Shown here in pieces: positions 47,198 to 60,502 of a stretch of 64,000 nucleotides of DNA. Source of the stretch: Lucifuga dentata (Eukaryota; Chordata; Actinopteri; Ophidiiformes; Bythitidae). The position numbers and the translations under genes are program-made. Where the stretch lies: contig VXCM01000954.1 of the NCBI GenBank assembly GCA_014773175.1, forward strand, positions 759-64,758, in the 5' to 3' direction. The notes beneath the pieces were generated by a model. It saw nothing but the letters and a program-made list of their open reading frames with translations, had not been told where the DNA came from and did no database searches. Numbering within the stretch: the stretch's first letter is position 1; every line of letters starts with the position of its first letter.

Positions 47198-47808
47198 TTA
47201 AAGGACCATACCACCCATTTTGCATGTTTGAGCCTAATATATTCAATTTTTATACATGTAACNAAGGACCATACCACCCATTTTGCATGTTTGAGCCTAA
47301 TATATTCAATTTTTATACATGTAACGTTAATGACAAACCAAATCATACTACTGGAATGGTGAATAAAAAAATGTTTTTCCTACCTTCCAGACCGCCATTG
47401 GTTTCAGTTCATTCTGCTATTAAAATCAACTTGTTGATACTTGAAACGTTCTTGGGATAGGTAATCCATCATCACCAACAAGACGTGTATTCAGGTTTTT
47501 TTAGAAGTTATGTAATTTTAGCGTTTAAGTTCAATAAAAAGCGCAGAGTGAATGTAGGTCTCCACCGGGGAATATAGTCCCAAAAGAAGACCTGCGTTTA
47601 TGGAAAAATTTAAAGGACCGTGACTTCATAAGGCTGTGTAACTATTAGCAGGAGAAACATGGATTTTTAAGGTGGGTGNGATTTTGCAAAATATCAGGAA
47701 AGCTGAAATATGGTTTTATCCTTGGGAAATGATTGTCAGTAACCTTATGTGTATGAAAATTGAATATATTAGGCTCAAGCATGCAAAATAAATGGTATGG
47801 TCCTTTAA
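47198..47808. mobile_element. TTAA MITE, copy L, nearly full length
   Basis: Both TTAA-flanked ends are present (AGGACCATACCACCCATTTT and AATGGTATGGTCCT). The left ~58 bp are doubled around the N at 47263. The N at 47679 replaces about 35 bp that other copies have after GGTGGGTG. Confidence 0.85.
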
Positions 47809-48482
47809 CTCATTTTAAGGGTCTATAGTAACCAGTTGTAGTCATTTAGTTTTTGTTGGTGTGCCCTTGTTCCTTCAGTCCACCATGCAGACTTCTGCCT
47901 CAGTTATTGACCTCCTGCTTTTTCCAAAATGCTTGTCAATGCCTCTGGAGAGAAAACAAACTTGTTCCAGGCAGAAATTCTGGGATATAATTGTTATTGG
48001 TGAGAGTGAATGAGATGGAAGAGCAAGGCTGCATTTTTTCCACAGCAAAGACAAAAATGAGTTTAATCAAACTCTGTATGTGGCTGCATTGTATTCTGGT
48101 CTGTGGAGGTTAAAGTCAGGTGAGAAACAGGCTGCATGTGAAACCATTCACTCTTTTATTACCTCCTGTATGGAAAACTATATGTAGAAGACTATAATGT
48201 GTTACCAGCTGTCAAAAATCTAATTTGACACAATCAGGTCATCAAAAACGCATCATGGAAAACCATCAGCGACCATCCCATGTTCTTATGATGCGTTATC
48301 ATCATAATTCTCACCAGACAATTTGAACATTCAGATATACTTGGTATAATAAATGGTTAATGATTTTGGAAACAGCTATAGATCTTTCTTATAGTCAGCA
48401 TTTTAACTTGTAAAATAAACATATGATTTCTAATAGCTGCATTCCAATTTTATTTCGCTCTGATTGCCAGTGGATCCAATGC

Positions 48483-48600
48483 TTAAAGGACTATACTAGC
48501 CATTTTGCATGTTTGAGCCTAATATATTCAATTTTCATACATGTAACACTACTTCCCAAAGCATAATACTGGAATGGTGAATTAATTTTGTTTTCTTTTA
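48483..48600 (+). mobile_element. TTAA MITE left fragment, copy M
   Basis: TTAA-AGGACTATACTAGCCATTTT, then 'gagcctaatatattcaattt' and 'cataatactggaatggtgaa'. Truncated after about 115 bp. Confidence 0.7.
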
Positions 48601-48900
48601 TTGCACGTGCTGAATGACAAACCTAAACAGAATGAATCTATCATTAATGTTATTAGTCAAAGCAAGTTGAAACTGTGGGAAAAGTTTGTGGGTATCTCTG
48701 AAACATGTCAACATGGCACTATGCTGTGTACTTTAGGCTACGTATCCATAGGAATAAGAATAATACACCATAAAATTGAAGGTAGATCACCATTACCATT
48801 ATTGCTGAAGATGGTAGAGCAGCAGCAGCGGAAAACACAAATTTTCCAGCATCCGATGTTTCTTAAAAGGGCGATATCAACAGACAGCTGCTGGCTTGCA

Positions 48901-48904
48901 GTGT

Positions 48905-48941
<37 letters not shown>
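48901..48941. repeat. (TG)n microsatellite
   Basis: About 20 TG units with one interruption. A second short TG tract is at 49663-49686. Confidence 0.95.
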
Positions 48942-48944
<3 letters not shown>

Positions 48945-50116
48945 GCACGCTGACTGACCCTCCCTGCAGCTGCCTTTAGATTGCGATGTCCATGTCAGCC
49001 GGGGTGGAGGTAACTCACGGTTCATCCTCTCCCCACAGCGCCTGACATCCTGACACCGCCGCCCTCGTGGGAACCTCATAGTGAAACACGAAGAGCATCC
49101 GTGCAAATGTTTCCTCCCGGCTTGTAAATTACGAAAAGTAGAATAAAATTAGGTTTTTATTGAGGGCAAAGATAACAAATTAAGGTAAGAATTCAACCAG
49201 ACTCTCATGTCAAATAATTACATAAACAGCCTTAAGTTTACCACTAAATAGCTGCTGGCTTTTACCTAAACCACGTTACAGGTACAGATGTTGATATTTA
49301 AGCTTGATTGATCCATAGTTTTGACATTTTGAGCAATCAATGTATTGTTTTAGGGAATATTTCATGCATTTTTTGAGTAACAAGCAGTTCCAAATGTTCC
49401 CATCAGCGGTGAACACTGAACTTAACGCGAAAACCAGACAACTTAAATTCTAAGTCTGGTGTTTTATTGATTTTAATGAACTCATTGAATTATGGACAGA
49501 GAAGGCTGTTACTCATGGACTCCACCCCACTGGTTTTACTGGGAGTGAAACTGGAAATGGAGGTTCTTCCTGAACTGGGCCGGACATCTGCTTTTAGCAC
49601 AGGAAATCATTTCCCAAACTAAAGGCCTCCACTTCCCTGACCTTCCCTTTCTGTCTGTATGAGGTGTGTGTGTGTGTGTGTGTGTGAGATGATTTCATGT
49701 GTTCATTCAACTTTAAGAATCAAACAGGTCTCTGAGAGAGAGTGAGGAGGCGTTTATGGGAACATACTGTGGATTAGATGCAATATCAATGCTGAACGGA
49801 GCTCTGGAGTCTGTATTTGTATATACGCCTGGAGCTTGTGAGGGAATAAACAGTTATTATTTCTCTATTTACAGAAAGAGATGATGCTTGGTATGAGAGT
49901 CGGCAACCACTTTCATGCAGAAAGGAAAGTAAAAGAGAAAATTTTATGCAGGAAGTTTGCAGAAATATACAAATTAGCGGTTCTATAAGACTGATGCTCT
50001 TTTATCTAATTAGAGAATAAAGGTAATCAACAAGGGTAATAAACCAGCCCTTTGAGTGTAATAATTATAAGTTAACGATGTCAATGTGTGACTATTTTTA
50101 GCCAAGAAATAACGAC
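48942..50116. other. Intergenic, no gene seen
   Basis: Unique AT-rich sequence between rac1 and the candidate cyth3 promoter. No recognisable exon or repeat with defined ends. Confidence 0.45.
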
Positions 50117-50569
50117 TACCGTATATACTGACTATTAGTCGATCTCGACTATAAGCCGACCACCAATTTTGACCTGCAAATTTAGAGTTTTAAAGAAACC
50201 CCGCATATAAGCCAACTCCCTGATGTTGTTCCATCAGTTTATTTGTTTAGCAAATTACCTGTTTTTCTGGGTATTGTCATAGTATTCCTCTGATTTTCTA
50301 AAAATAATCCATGTACCAATAAACATGATATTTATTTCAGCAGCTGATTACTGTAACTGATGGATCATGGCTTACTGGCCGCCGCAAAATGTGCTGAATA
50401 AGATGTTTAGTCAGGAAATATCTCATTCTAAGGTATGATTTAAATTATTTTCCATGGGAAAATAGTTTTCCCGATTTGAATTACTCGTGTATAAGCCGAC
50501 CCCCTGATTTGTGAAATTTGGTTAAAAAAAAACAAAAAAAACTCGACTTATACTCGAGTATGTATGGTA
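50117..50569 (+). mobile_element. TA-flanked MITE, copy 2
   Basis: Left TA-CCGTATATACTGACTATTAG and right ACTCGAGTATGTATGG-TA. It is collinear with 11107-11606, including 'ctgatgttgttccatcagtt' and 'ttgtcatagtattcctctga'. Confidence 0.8.
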
Positions 50570-51072
50570 AATCATGTTGTAAATATGTTTCAGTAACTGA
50601 GAATCTATGAAGATGTTAGACTAGTAACACATGAAAAACAGTGTCAGTTTTAAGAAAACTCTTGAAAAAAACTGAGTTGAAAAGTAAAAAAAAAAAATTT
50701 GTGAATTCAATTAATTATTTTATTTATTCGTTAGTAAAGGATCGTATACAATATTAAACATAAATGTCACCATTTGATGTATTGTACCAGAGTTAGCTTC
50801 CAGCTTTCATCTACAGCATAAATAATAATTCAGACAGGTATAAATGGTTTACTCATTCCTGTAGCTGTGAGGTCATTTCCAGCGTATGAAACAATGAATG
50901 AGTGTGTGACGCATTCCTGTTACTGTTATGTCAGCCTGACTGTGCTGCCAGCAGGTTGCAGCAGGACTGTGGAGTGATTGTACTGTGGAAATGAAGTTAA
51001 GGGTGGGAATAATGTTCAATTTCCCATATTTACATAACGGTGTAACAATTCAAGCTTTTGGTGAACAGAGGG

Positions 51073-51874
51073 AGAATCTACGGAGCCCCTTAGGGGTCAT
51101 GTGTGAAAAAAATAAAGTGGGTTAAAAAAAATAAAATAAATGGGTAAAAAAAAAAAAAAAAAANAAGACGCCCCTAAGGAGACACGGAAGAAAAAAAATG
51201 AGCTGGAGGTAAAAAAAAAAATTTAGTTGGTTGTTTAAAAAAAAATTTTCTTTTTGTTTTTTTTTCCTCGTTTTTTTCTCCTTTTTTTGTTTTTGTTTCC
51301 TGGGTTTTTTTTCTTCTGAAACATACTAAAAATAGGTCAAAGCTAGCATGTAATGGAGCTGTTTTGCTGCTGTTTGAGTTAAGTCAACTCTCGTAAAAGA
51401 ATTAACCATTATAAATGCACAAAAATACACTGTTGGAGCTGCCAAACACTAGAACATTGTCAAAAGTAGTAGTGAGTTAGTGACTTTATATTCACTGACT
51501 TGTTTTTTCATCAGAACTTGTAGTGGGTACAGTCACAGACATGTTAGCTGCTAGCTAGCATTAGCATTTAGCTAATCGGAAATCGTTCCTCAAACAGCAG
51601 CAAAACAGCTCTGTTGCATGCGCTGTAGCTTTGACCTATTTTTAGTACGTTTTAGAAGAGGAAAAAAACAGAAAGCGAAAAAAAAACCAAGAAAAAAACC
51701 AAGGAGAAAAAAACGAGGGAAACAAAAACAAAGGGAAAAAAATAAGTTTTTTTAACCTCCAACTGATTTTTTTTTTTTTTTTTTTTTTTTNTTTTTTTTT
51801 TTTTTTTACACATTTTTTTTTTACCCACTATTTGTTTTTTTTTCACAGGACCCCTAAGAGGCTCCGTAAGAATC
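51073..51874. mobile_element. IS3EU-like long-TIR MITE, copy 2
   Basis: The element 51079-51868 (790 bp) begins TACGGAGCCCCTTAGGGGTC and ends GACCCCTAAGAGGCTCCGTA. It is flanked by AGAATC on both sides. The inverted similarity reappears inside ('aaataggtcaaagctagcat' against 'ctgtagctttgacctatttt'), with poly-A and poly-T rich arms that contain two Ns. The same TACGG/CCGTA tips and 6-bp duplication as 37554-38054, with otherwise different sequence. Confidence 0.8.
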
Positions 51875-52470
51875 TGTCTTATTCCACCTCTCACTAATAA
51901 ATCCAGCTCTATCATCAAACTGATCAAAACTGAGACAATACAAGCTGAAGTGGAGGTTTGATCACTTTTTAGAATAAGAGTTGCTCAGGATATATACTGT
52001 TTTAAAGGGTATTAACTATGTAAATTTAGTCCCCTGCTGGTGTAAAGATGAATAACATAATAAATGTTTTTCCAAGCAAATGCATGAGTGCTGATGCTCA
52101 TAACATGAGCAGCTTTTTACGACCCAGACAGAAAATTATTGCACTGCATCGTGCAGAGAACAATGTCAAAGCAAATGGGAACATGAACAGACTATTCTTA
52201 GTCGTACACTGAGAACATTGTAGGCATGATTAAAGTGAGCATTTTGTGAGAATGTATGACCTGCTCAGGTGATTACAGCAGTACATTGAAAGCATATAGT
52301 GTGAAAGAAAATAAGAAAATTTGCAAAATAACTTCCATGGATTTTAACACTCTAATTCATTCATTTATAGCTCATACCCGTGACAAAACCATTTTATTTG
52401 CAACTATTTTGCCACAAAAACAGAAATTCTATAGATTTCAACTGTTTTCATTCATTCATTCATACATCCG

Positions 52471-52483
52471 CCGCCAGGGGGCG
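52471..52483 (+). promoter_or_regulatory. CTCF-type motif
   Basis: CCGCCAGGGGGCG is a strong CTCF core (one change from CCASYAGRKGGC at the third base). It lies about 190 bp upstream of the GC box of the candidate cyth3 promoter. Confidence 0.55.
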
Positions 52484-52663
52484 TTTCAAGAACCACTCGT
52501 GGTACATGTGCTACAGTATGAGAACCACTGGTTCAGCTAATATGTTAATATGTTAACAGGGAGTTGCATCTGCTTGTCAGACTGATCATGTGATCTGATG
52601 GAGAGTAAAAAGTTTTGACAAGAGACAAATGATCATGTGTGTGTGTGGGAAGGTGGGGGTGNA

Positions 52664-52684
52664 GGGGCGTGGCCTGATGACGTA
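52664..52684 (+). promoter_or_regulatory. cyth3: GC box and CRE of the candidate cyth3 promoter
   Basis: GGGGCGTGGCC (52664-52674) followed by the CRE-like TGACGTA (52678-52684). This is the only CpG/GC-rich regulatory-looking block in the neighbourhood, about 330 bp before the candidate start codon. An N at 52662 touches it. Confidence 0.5.
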
Positions 52685-53008
52685 GGGAGTTGCAGTGTAG
52701 TGAGTGTGAAGGCAGGAGGAGCAGCAGAGGATGGAGCGCAGATGGAGAATCACCGCCGGACTGACTACACCTCCGAATCTCCTCACAATCGAGGACCTCC
52801 ATTTAATCCACAGCTAGAATATCTCTGATTTTTCCTGTCTTTATGCTACTTTATCTGCTGACATCTCCACATCAATCTGTCAACCTACCACCAGCTCCGT
52901 CTGTGGCAGCAAGGGGAAAAAAGGGGGAAAATCCCATTTAAATCCACTCAGAAAACCCGGAATCTCTGTGAGATTTGATCTGGACTCAGTTTCTGCTGGA
53001 CTGTCAGT

Positions 53009-53027
53009 ATGGATGAAGACAATCACG
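53009..53027 (+). CDS. cyth3: Probable first coding exon of cytohesin-3 (partial)
   Basis: ATG at 53009 encodes MDEDNH plus one base (G), followed by the strong donor GTAAGG at 53028. An in-frame TGA at 52976 lies just upstream, so the exon really begins here. Cytohesin first exons encode a short acidic start (CYTH3 begins MDEDGGG, CYTH1 MEEDDSY) and split before a Val codon in phase 1, as here. In human, CYTH3 and RAC1 are adjacent and head to head, which is exactly this arrangement. Cytohesins are ARF guanine-nucleotide exchange factors (Sec7 and PH domains) acting at the plasma membrane. The coiled-coil exon 2 was not found before the window's end, so intron 1 would exceed 10.9 kb, which is common for this gene. 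The identification rests on six residues, phase and synteny. Confidence 0.65.
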
Positions 53028-56000
53028 GTAAGGATTTATTTTTCTTTTCTAACGTTGGGTTTCTATTCCGGTCTGTGCGGGGATGGACGGCATGGATGGA
53101 AGGGAGTGAGTCAGGGCGCACAGAGGAGCTTTACTCATTTTCCATCCATACTATCATTTACGCACAGAGTCAGTCCACTTAACGTTTTTTCTTTCTTTCT
53201 TTCTTTCTTTCTTTTTTTAATAAAATCAAATAAAATATTCAAATCTGGCAGAAATGCAGGTGTGACCCTGTTTGCATACTTTCCATCCTCACGGGTTAAA
53301 ATCCGTATTAAAAGAGGTTAGAAAAGTCCCGGTGACAAATTTTATTTTATGTTAACCATTATTTAACCAGATAAAACTCAGTGAGATTTAAAATCTCTTT
53401 CCCAAGAGTGATCTGGCTAAGACGGCAGCACAATTACATAGCTGCAACACATATCAAACATTTACAATATCAACACAAATCAAAACAAATTCAATGCAGT
53501 AACTCACAACATGATTAAAAACAGCGACATTTTCTAAGATTACTCATTTCTCGTTCTTTTAAAACCGATCTGCTCCGATCGAAATTTAAAAAAAAAAAAA
53601 AAGNTTAAAAAAAAAAAAAAAGGATCATAATTTGTCTTTGCATGCACATTTGCCGCTTTGCATCCGTTTGATGCCTTGCTCAGAGGCTCTGAAGTTTATT
53701 TGCTCTTGCTGTCGCTATCTTGTTGCGCTGTTTGAAGCCAATAAACGTGCAGGAACTGATAAGATATAACCAGCCGCCGTCCATATGGAGGATTTTCCAA
53801 GTAGGACGTTTAAAGTATCACATATCAGTCCCTATATTACAGCGACATTTTGATGCCACAGATTAAAACACTATTTTAACTCAAATTCCTGCAATGATAT
53901 GGAATATTATATTGATTTGAGGGAAAGGTATTAGATAAAACTGTGTGCTGCCAGAGATGAAATACCTTGAAGGTCACATTAAACTCACTGTAAAGAACCA
54001 TAAACCAGATATGAGAGACTATAGAGATAGAATGTCTTGATGCATAAACTCACATTATTAAGTGGCATAAACAAGATATGAAATGGTTATAGCAGATTTA
54101 AAAAAAAAACAACAACAAAAAAAAAAAAAAAANAAAAAAAAAAAAAAAACGAGAAGGTACCCAGAAACTTAATATTTGTCACCAGAGATTCATGAAAATC
54201 ACTTGTGTGGTGATTGAGACTTTTCATTCAGAGTTGAAGGAATTGAACCTGCAGCTGTGTCTTGGATTATTTCTCACATGGTGGCTGCAGGCTGGAACTT
54301 CCTATCAGTTTTTGTGTGATGGTTTTGCTGTTGGCCTCTGAGAAGATAATCTGAAGCGTCCTGTGGGCTGAAGGCCTTGAAGGCAGCAGAGTGTCAACAG
54401 GCTGCAGGCTGATAACAGCGTGTCAGTTAAAAGGGGGGAGATTAGCAGAGTCCCTGATCTGAACTTCCGCCATTTCCACATCTATTCTCACGTCTGAACA
54501 TTCTGAAGTGAAGAATCTTTGGCATAAATGGAAAAAACACAGTGTGAAACTTTACTGTTCAGATTTATTTGTGTCTAGCAGTCCATAAAGTGACTCTGTT
54601 GGACTTGATATAAAGTTCTATTGACTAGCAATTTGGTCCGTAACAGTGATAAAGGCAGCATTTCCATAATATATGTGGAGATTCATGATCCTAATGGATT
54701 TTTCTAGTCCCACCATCAGCCCAAACCTCTGCAGGATAAATATTAAAATATCACGTGACAATGACTCCCCAGAGGAGCAACACTTTCCATTTTGAATACT
54801 CCTCAAACGTATCCTCCTTAATCACTGCCTTCAGGCCAAAATTTAACTTTTGCACACAGGATTGCCATGAAATTTCTATTACACAACACACGGGGCTGGT
54901 ATTTTTCTTTATATTGGCTTTTATGCTGCTTCAGTATGTAAAACCTGCAATTAATCTTGCTTTTCTTTGCTCATCCCTTGTTCATTTAATTTTTATGTGT
55001 TCATATATATATATATATATATATTCTTCATTTACAGGCTGCCTTGTATTCTAAAGGTCACCAAGGGATGGCTAACCCTAAAGGATATTACTGTTTATGG
55101 TATTCATGGAAGGTTTTAGTGTTCCATGATGTTGTAAATGATATTTCATTAGCATAATGGTCCATTTAATTTATAAGTACAAAATGTCAGCGACTTTATT
55201 CTCCTGATGTCAAAAATGCAGTTAGTCAAATCTTGATTGCTATAGTTATTTTAGTCAAGTTTAAGTACTGTTGAAAATGAGATTTAATTATTTTTAGTTT
55301 TTTATGTTCCACGCTTGTGATCTGTCTCCGCGTGGGTCACATGCACCGCTGTATTTCAAACAGATCAGCAATTCACACTTCACCGTGAAAAAGAGGTCAT
55401 TAAGTAAAGGATTTATGTCGTTCATAAGCTCCTTATGAACATCCAGACAGAGCTCGTGATTGGTTTTGTAATTCACGTTTGTAGATGGAAAACCTGATGT
55501 TCTACTCATTTCAAGGAGAGGATGACAGGAAGCTCTGCTGGCACATCCAGGTGGAATGTCAAAAGTTGAAATTTACCAAGATTTTTCTACATGCCACAGC
55601 TGCAATTATCATGAATTATGAGAAATTAAATCGAACAGGTGATCAATCTGAGCTGTCAGTCTGAAATATCCCCTCATCCCCCCTCAGTTCATGAATTAAC
55701 CGATGGAATTCTCCCAAAATGGGATGAGTGGGATGAGTGTCTATCCCTGCTTTTCTTGTTGGTTCTTTAAACAAACATAAAACAGCCAGAGCTTTCCTGT
55801 TTTTATAAAACATATGTTGTACAAAATGCTAAAACTCTGTTGCATCCTCCAATTCTGAATTATTTCCCGCCAAATTACCATGCCAGCATTTCTGCATCTC
55901 CTGTCTGCCTCTGCAGGTTCACAGAGATTTTGCTAAAACGACTGGTTTTTTTCATTCAACACGCAAATGCAGCGTCAGACTGTTGTTTGACATTGGAGCT

Positions 56001-58778
56001 AACCACAAGGAATACAACTGAAACATATTATTACCAGAATTTTTATGCATAGCCTCTTCAAAATCACTAATCTATAAGTGCTGCAAGCGTGCTCAGCGCC
56101 ATGCGGAGAAATACCAGTCACCGAATCATGTGACAGGATGCCAGCGTGCAGGGAGGCATGCTGTCTGCGACCAAACGGAGACATAAAACAAGCACTGTGT
56201 GGCATGAATAATTAAAAATAATTTGGTGTAGCTGTTAAAGAAATGAAGATCTGTCTCTGCTCTCTCTCTCTTCCACACACACACATCACTTAACATTGCT
56301 CACATGAACTCCTAACATGTCGCAGCACACACACTAAATTTGTCTCCAGCAGCAGTAAAATTACTCCTTCATCAAGAAGACAAGCCGACAACCCAAAGCA
56401 GCTCAGAACACACTCATCTGTGTGTATATGTGTGTGTCCAAAAAGGATTTTTGCATATGTCACTAAATGAAGACACTTTACATTAATAAATTCTGCATTC
56501 AGTACTTCATCTGAATGAATGTAGATGGGTGTCAAAGTAGATTGGGATCCACAGCACCCATAATTCTTAGCTACGCCCCTGACTCTGACTCATCTATAAA
56601 CTCTTTGTGTATTTGCGGTGCTCTGGATTCATTAGCACGTTTACTGCGTTACGCTAATCAGCGTTGGCGCTTCTCTGTTGACTTTACAGGCCGCGGAGCA
56701 GACGGGGTCTGGCTTCATGTATGTAAATCAGTGACAGACTCAGAAATCCAACGTGTTTGTATTACTCACCAGTCTATTTTTTATCATCATCGTATAGCTG
56801 GATGGAGAAGTGGAAAGAAGGCAGAAGCAGAAAGTGGCTGACAGCAGCAGCAGGCCGGACGGCTGGATGCTGGCCACGAGTTTCAGCATTTGGCTTCTCT
56901 GCCTTTTCTCTTAACAACACTGCTGCTTTAGTCAAGGCGCAGGATTAATGGCCACTTTGGGAATTAGAAAAATGTCAAATTTAATAGCACGCACCTTTTC
57001 CAAATTTCCTGCAGCACCCTATAGGCTGGAATGAAGTGTTTGTGATGGCCTAAACAAAACCCGTCTCGTACACATGCAGTGGTTGTTTTTGGGGGGGTTT
57101 TGGTTAGATTTACACGTTTCCTGTGTCAGTGTGACGATAACCCTACTTACTCTCCATGTCAATCAACGCTGCTCTGTGTCTGACTGTGGGAAAAGCCAAA
57201 TGGGAAGAACGGGAAAGCCTTTTCCTTCTATTCTTTGGATGGAATGCATGTGCATGCAAAAATAACAAATGGTCTACTTTTCTGGCTCCATTAGCACTGT
57301 TCTGTTGTTTTGTCTGTATTGACCTTTTCACGGTGCGCATTTGCCTTTTTTCATTTTTCTGCTGCAGTGGAATATTAAAATCGAACCTTCTTCTTCTCAG
57401 TGTTTGCAGTCATCCTCTGTGCACAGATATTTCAGAAGGAGTTCAGGCCTGCAGGCGTGAAAACAAACTAAAGGCGTCTTTTGGAAAAATTGAAGCAGTC
57501 TGACAGTAGTTCTGGTTTGTGAGAAGGGGAAGTTGTTCTGAGTGGGGCACCATCTTTGTTGTGGCTGCAGGGGGGGAGTGTGTGGGAGGACATCAGACAG
57601 TCACCGGGGGTGAGCTGTGGGTGCTCTGTGGATGGAGTTCACCCCGGGAGGCTTAAAGTCGGTGGGTGGTATGAAACAGCTCAACAGCAGCAAAACAGCA
57701 CAAACATCTGTTTCTCAGCCTGCGTCCGCATGTTTCATCTGCCTCATGTCACTCGCACGCTGTATTTGCAGTTTTTGTGTAAGCGAATCGAATCAGCAGC
57801 TGATTCAAGAATTTAAAAAAAAAAACGACTTCACAGCAGTGTGTAATAAACTTATTGTCATGAAAAATGAAATGTTAAATATGGAGGTTGTCACATGTTT
57901 TCCTGAAAGCAATTCCAATATCTCATGTTTCCCGTATCAGCTGATACCACTTTATGCAGTTTATCTTTCAAATGCAGGTTACAGGCTTATTTCAGGATAA
58001 TTAAGTATTTTTTAAAAATAACATCATCATTTTATGTTGCTAATTTTACAGTTATGTTGTGGGGGAAAAATACAAATTTAATTCAAAATATTTCCACAAG
58101 CAGTGGTTAAAATAATATCAATGCTCCAAATAAGGCATATAAATATAAAGTCCATCTCATCTGAATAACTGAATAAGTTAATTAAAGGGTAAATTAAAGG
58201 GAAGATATTATACAGATTTCTTATTTTCAAAGGGGTCTATTTTGGAATCTTTGTAATGTTTTAATGTGCATAAAAACATTAATCTTGCTGCAGCACCACT
58301 GTGCACAGAGAGTGAAAACAGGCAGTTTTAGGTACTCTGTATGTTTATGTGCTATACTATATTATTTATCTGTACTCTGATTAAGGCAATAATGTGAGTA
58401 AAACATAGATGGAACTAATTTGATTTTGTGGTTCGCTTACTCTGATTATAACATTTACATGCCTTGAATAAATTAATTTACTATCGCATACAGTCTGTTA
58501 CTTGGAGTAAACTTACTCTGATTTATGCCGATTTCATTCTAAAATCTATCTAAATCAATCTAAAAATCAATTTGTTGACTTAATTTGAGTAGAACCAAAC
58601 ATGCAAGTAAATGTATTGATTGTTGCTTTAAAAAAAACACCCACTCGGTTCTGATTGGCCAGCTGTGTCAGGCCTGAGCTGGCAACATTCGTGCTGGTCA
58701 AATATTCATGTCTTACCATGTATGTACAAATTCAAATGTGTTATATGTTGTTGTAAGCACATTACGGAGGCAAAGAAC
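53028..58778. other. Putative cyth3 intron 1, first part; no other gene seen
   Basis: Holds a (CTTT)n tract at about 53190-53215, poly-A runs with Ns at 53604 and 54133, (AT)n at 55003-55024, and 'agctacgcccctg' at 56570-56582, which looks like a lone hAT end. Several frames of 90-127 codons occur at 56515-58000 but overlap one another and show no domain. Confidence 0.45.
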
Positions 58779-59250
58779 TACGTATGTACTCGAGTATAAG
58801 CCGAGTTTTTTTTAACCAAATTTCACAAAGCAAATTGGGGGTCGGCTTATACAGGAGAAATTCAAATTTGATCCCAGAGAAGGAAATTTCCAGAAGTGGA
58901 AATACTACCCATTACCACTACCCATGGAGAATAGTTTAAATCATACCTTAGAATGAGATATTTCCTGACAGAACATCTTATTCAGCACATTTTGCAGCAG
59001 CCAGTAACCTCTGCTGTGATTGGTCAGTTACGATAATCAGCTGCTTAAATAAATATCATGTTTACCGGTACGTGGATTATTTTCAGAAAATCAGAGGAAT
59101 ACTATGACAATACCCAGAAAAAACAGGTAATTTGCTAAACAAATAAATTGACGGAACAATATCGGGGTCGGCTTATATGCGGGTTTCTTTAAAAATCTAA
59201 ATTTGCAGGTCAAAATCAGGGGGTCGGCTTATAGTCAAGTATATACAGTA
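58779..59250 (-). mobile_element. TA-flanked MITE, copy 3, inverted
   Basis: Left TA-CGTATGTACTCGAGTATAAG and right GTCAAGTATATACAG-TA. The interior is the reverse complement of copies 1 and 2 ('ggaatactatgacaataccc', 'ttgctaaacaaataaattga'). Confidence 0.8.
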
Positions 59251-60403
59251 GTGAAAATTAAACTTTCAGTTCAGGACTGATGGGTTTGCGTTAACCTCAA
59301 GTTTTGCAACTTTGACAATATTCAATACATACTCTCTTATATATTACACTATAAAAAATAATGATTTGCCTGTTTTATTCACTGCCTACGAAAAGAATTT
59401 CATTGCGGCTGTAAAAACGCTGAGCTGGATTGAATTCGCCAAATTTCCTGCAGCACCTTAATAGCCTCACATGAATCTCTTCTGTATCCCGAAACGAAAA
59501 CGTGTCTCTCAAATGGTGTTGATGCCAAGAAATGTGTTAAACTTTACTCTTCAGAATCTTGTCAGTCTGGCAGTTTGTGTTACTGTTAAAAGGAGAACTG
59601 GAAAGAGCAGCATTTGTTTTGACTGCCAGGATTATGGGTTTTCAGGTGCTACATTACAACATGCTAAAAGGGAAATACACTAGCATGTCTGGGTTGGTGG
59701 AGCCTGATGTGGAGGGACTGAGCGAATGTCGAGAGTGAGGACGACTACATATGGACCTGATTAGGAAAGAGACTGGAGAGGCTTTTCGACATGTTCCCAT
59801 CACCATGGCAGTGTGTGTGTGTGTGAGTTGTGCGAGAAACTGTAGGTGCTCGTCGGTATGGCAACACGTTTCTGCTGCTGTGAAAAGAAGTCTGCTTTGC
59901 TCCAAATTACTGGTCAGAGCTGTCGAGAGGAGAGGCTGTTTAAGCGCAAGACGGAGAGCAGATGGGAGACAAAAGGGACGGCAAATTAAATGAGCAGGAG
60001 ACACCGAGGGCAAAGATCTAGTGTGTTCTAGTAATCCATACCTCATTTCAGTGGAAGGAGAAAACACAAGGGAGGATTCAGACAGGCCGGAGGGTAGACG
60101 TGTGTTTCTTGGCTCTTGCACTGGTAGAAATGGAGAAGCGCACCCACGCCCCATTCATTCTCACCTTAATAAAAGTCCTGGCACTCCTTCATGCCCTTTA
60201 GCTCCTTTCCCCTGCACTATTTTCATAACCAAATGTGTGTTTTCACTTCTGTTCTGGCTCAGGACAGAGCAGCCTTTCATGGGAAGTCTTTGATCGAGCA
60301 GTGCTTGGAGCCGTGGGACACGTTGATATTGAACATGAAGCACTTAGAACCAACTACCAAGAGACACCATATCAGCCAGCACCGTGGGCGGACCCTGCAG
60401 CCC

Positions 60404-60431
60404 GTCGTTTTGATCAAAGGATCAAAACGAC
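60404..60431. other. 12-bp perfect hairpin
   Basis: GTCGTTTTGATC, loop AAAG, GATCAAAACGAC. Isolated, about 70 bp left of a hAT element. Confidence 0.8.
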
Positions 60432-60502
60432 ACTTTAGGATCACGGTGGTTTTGCCAAAATCTGTGTTTTTGCAGACACCGCACAACCATCGCAGGAACA
60501 TC

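Noticed and set aside
56570..56582. hAT-like end AGCTACGCCCCTG
   Set aside because: Only one end is visible, with no partner or target duplication, so it is not annotated as an element.
56515..58000. Overlapping frames of 90-127 codons
   Set aside because: Three mutually overlapping frames without domains, in what is probably cyth3 intron 1; one runs into poly-A.
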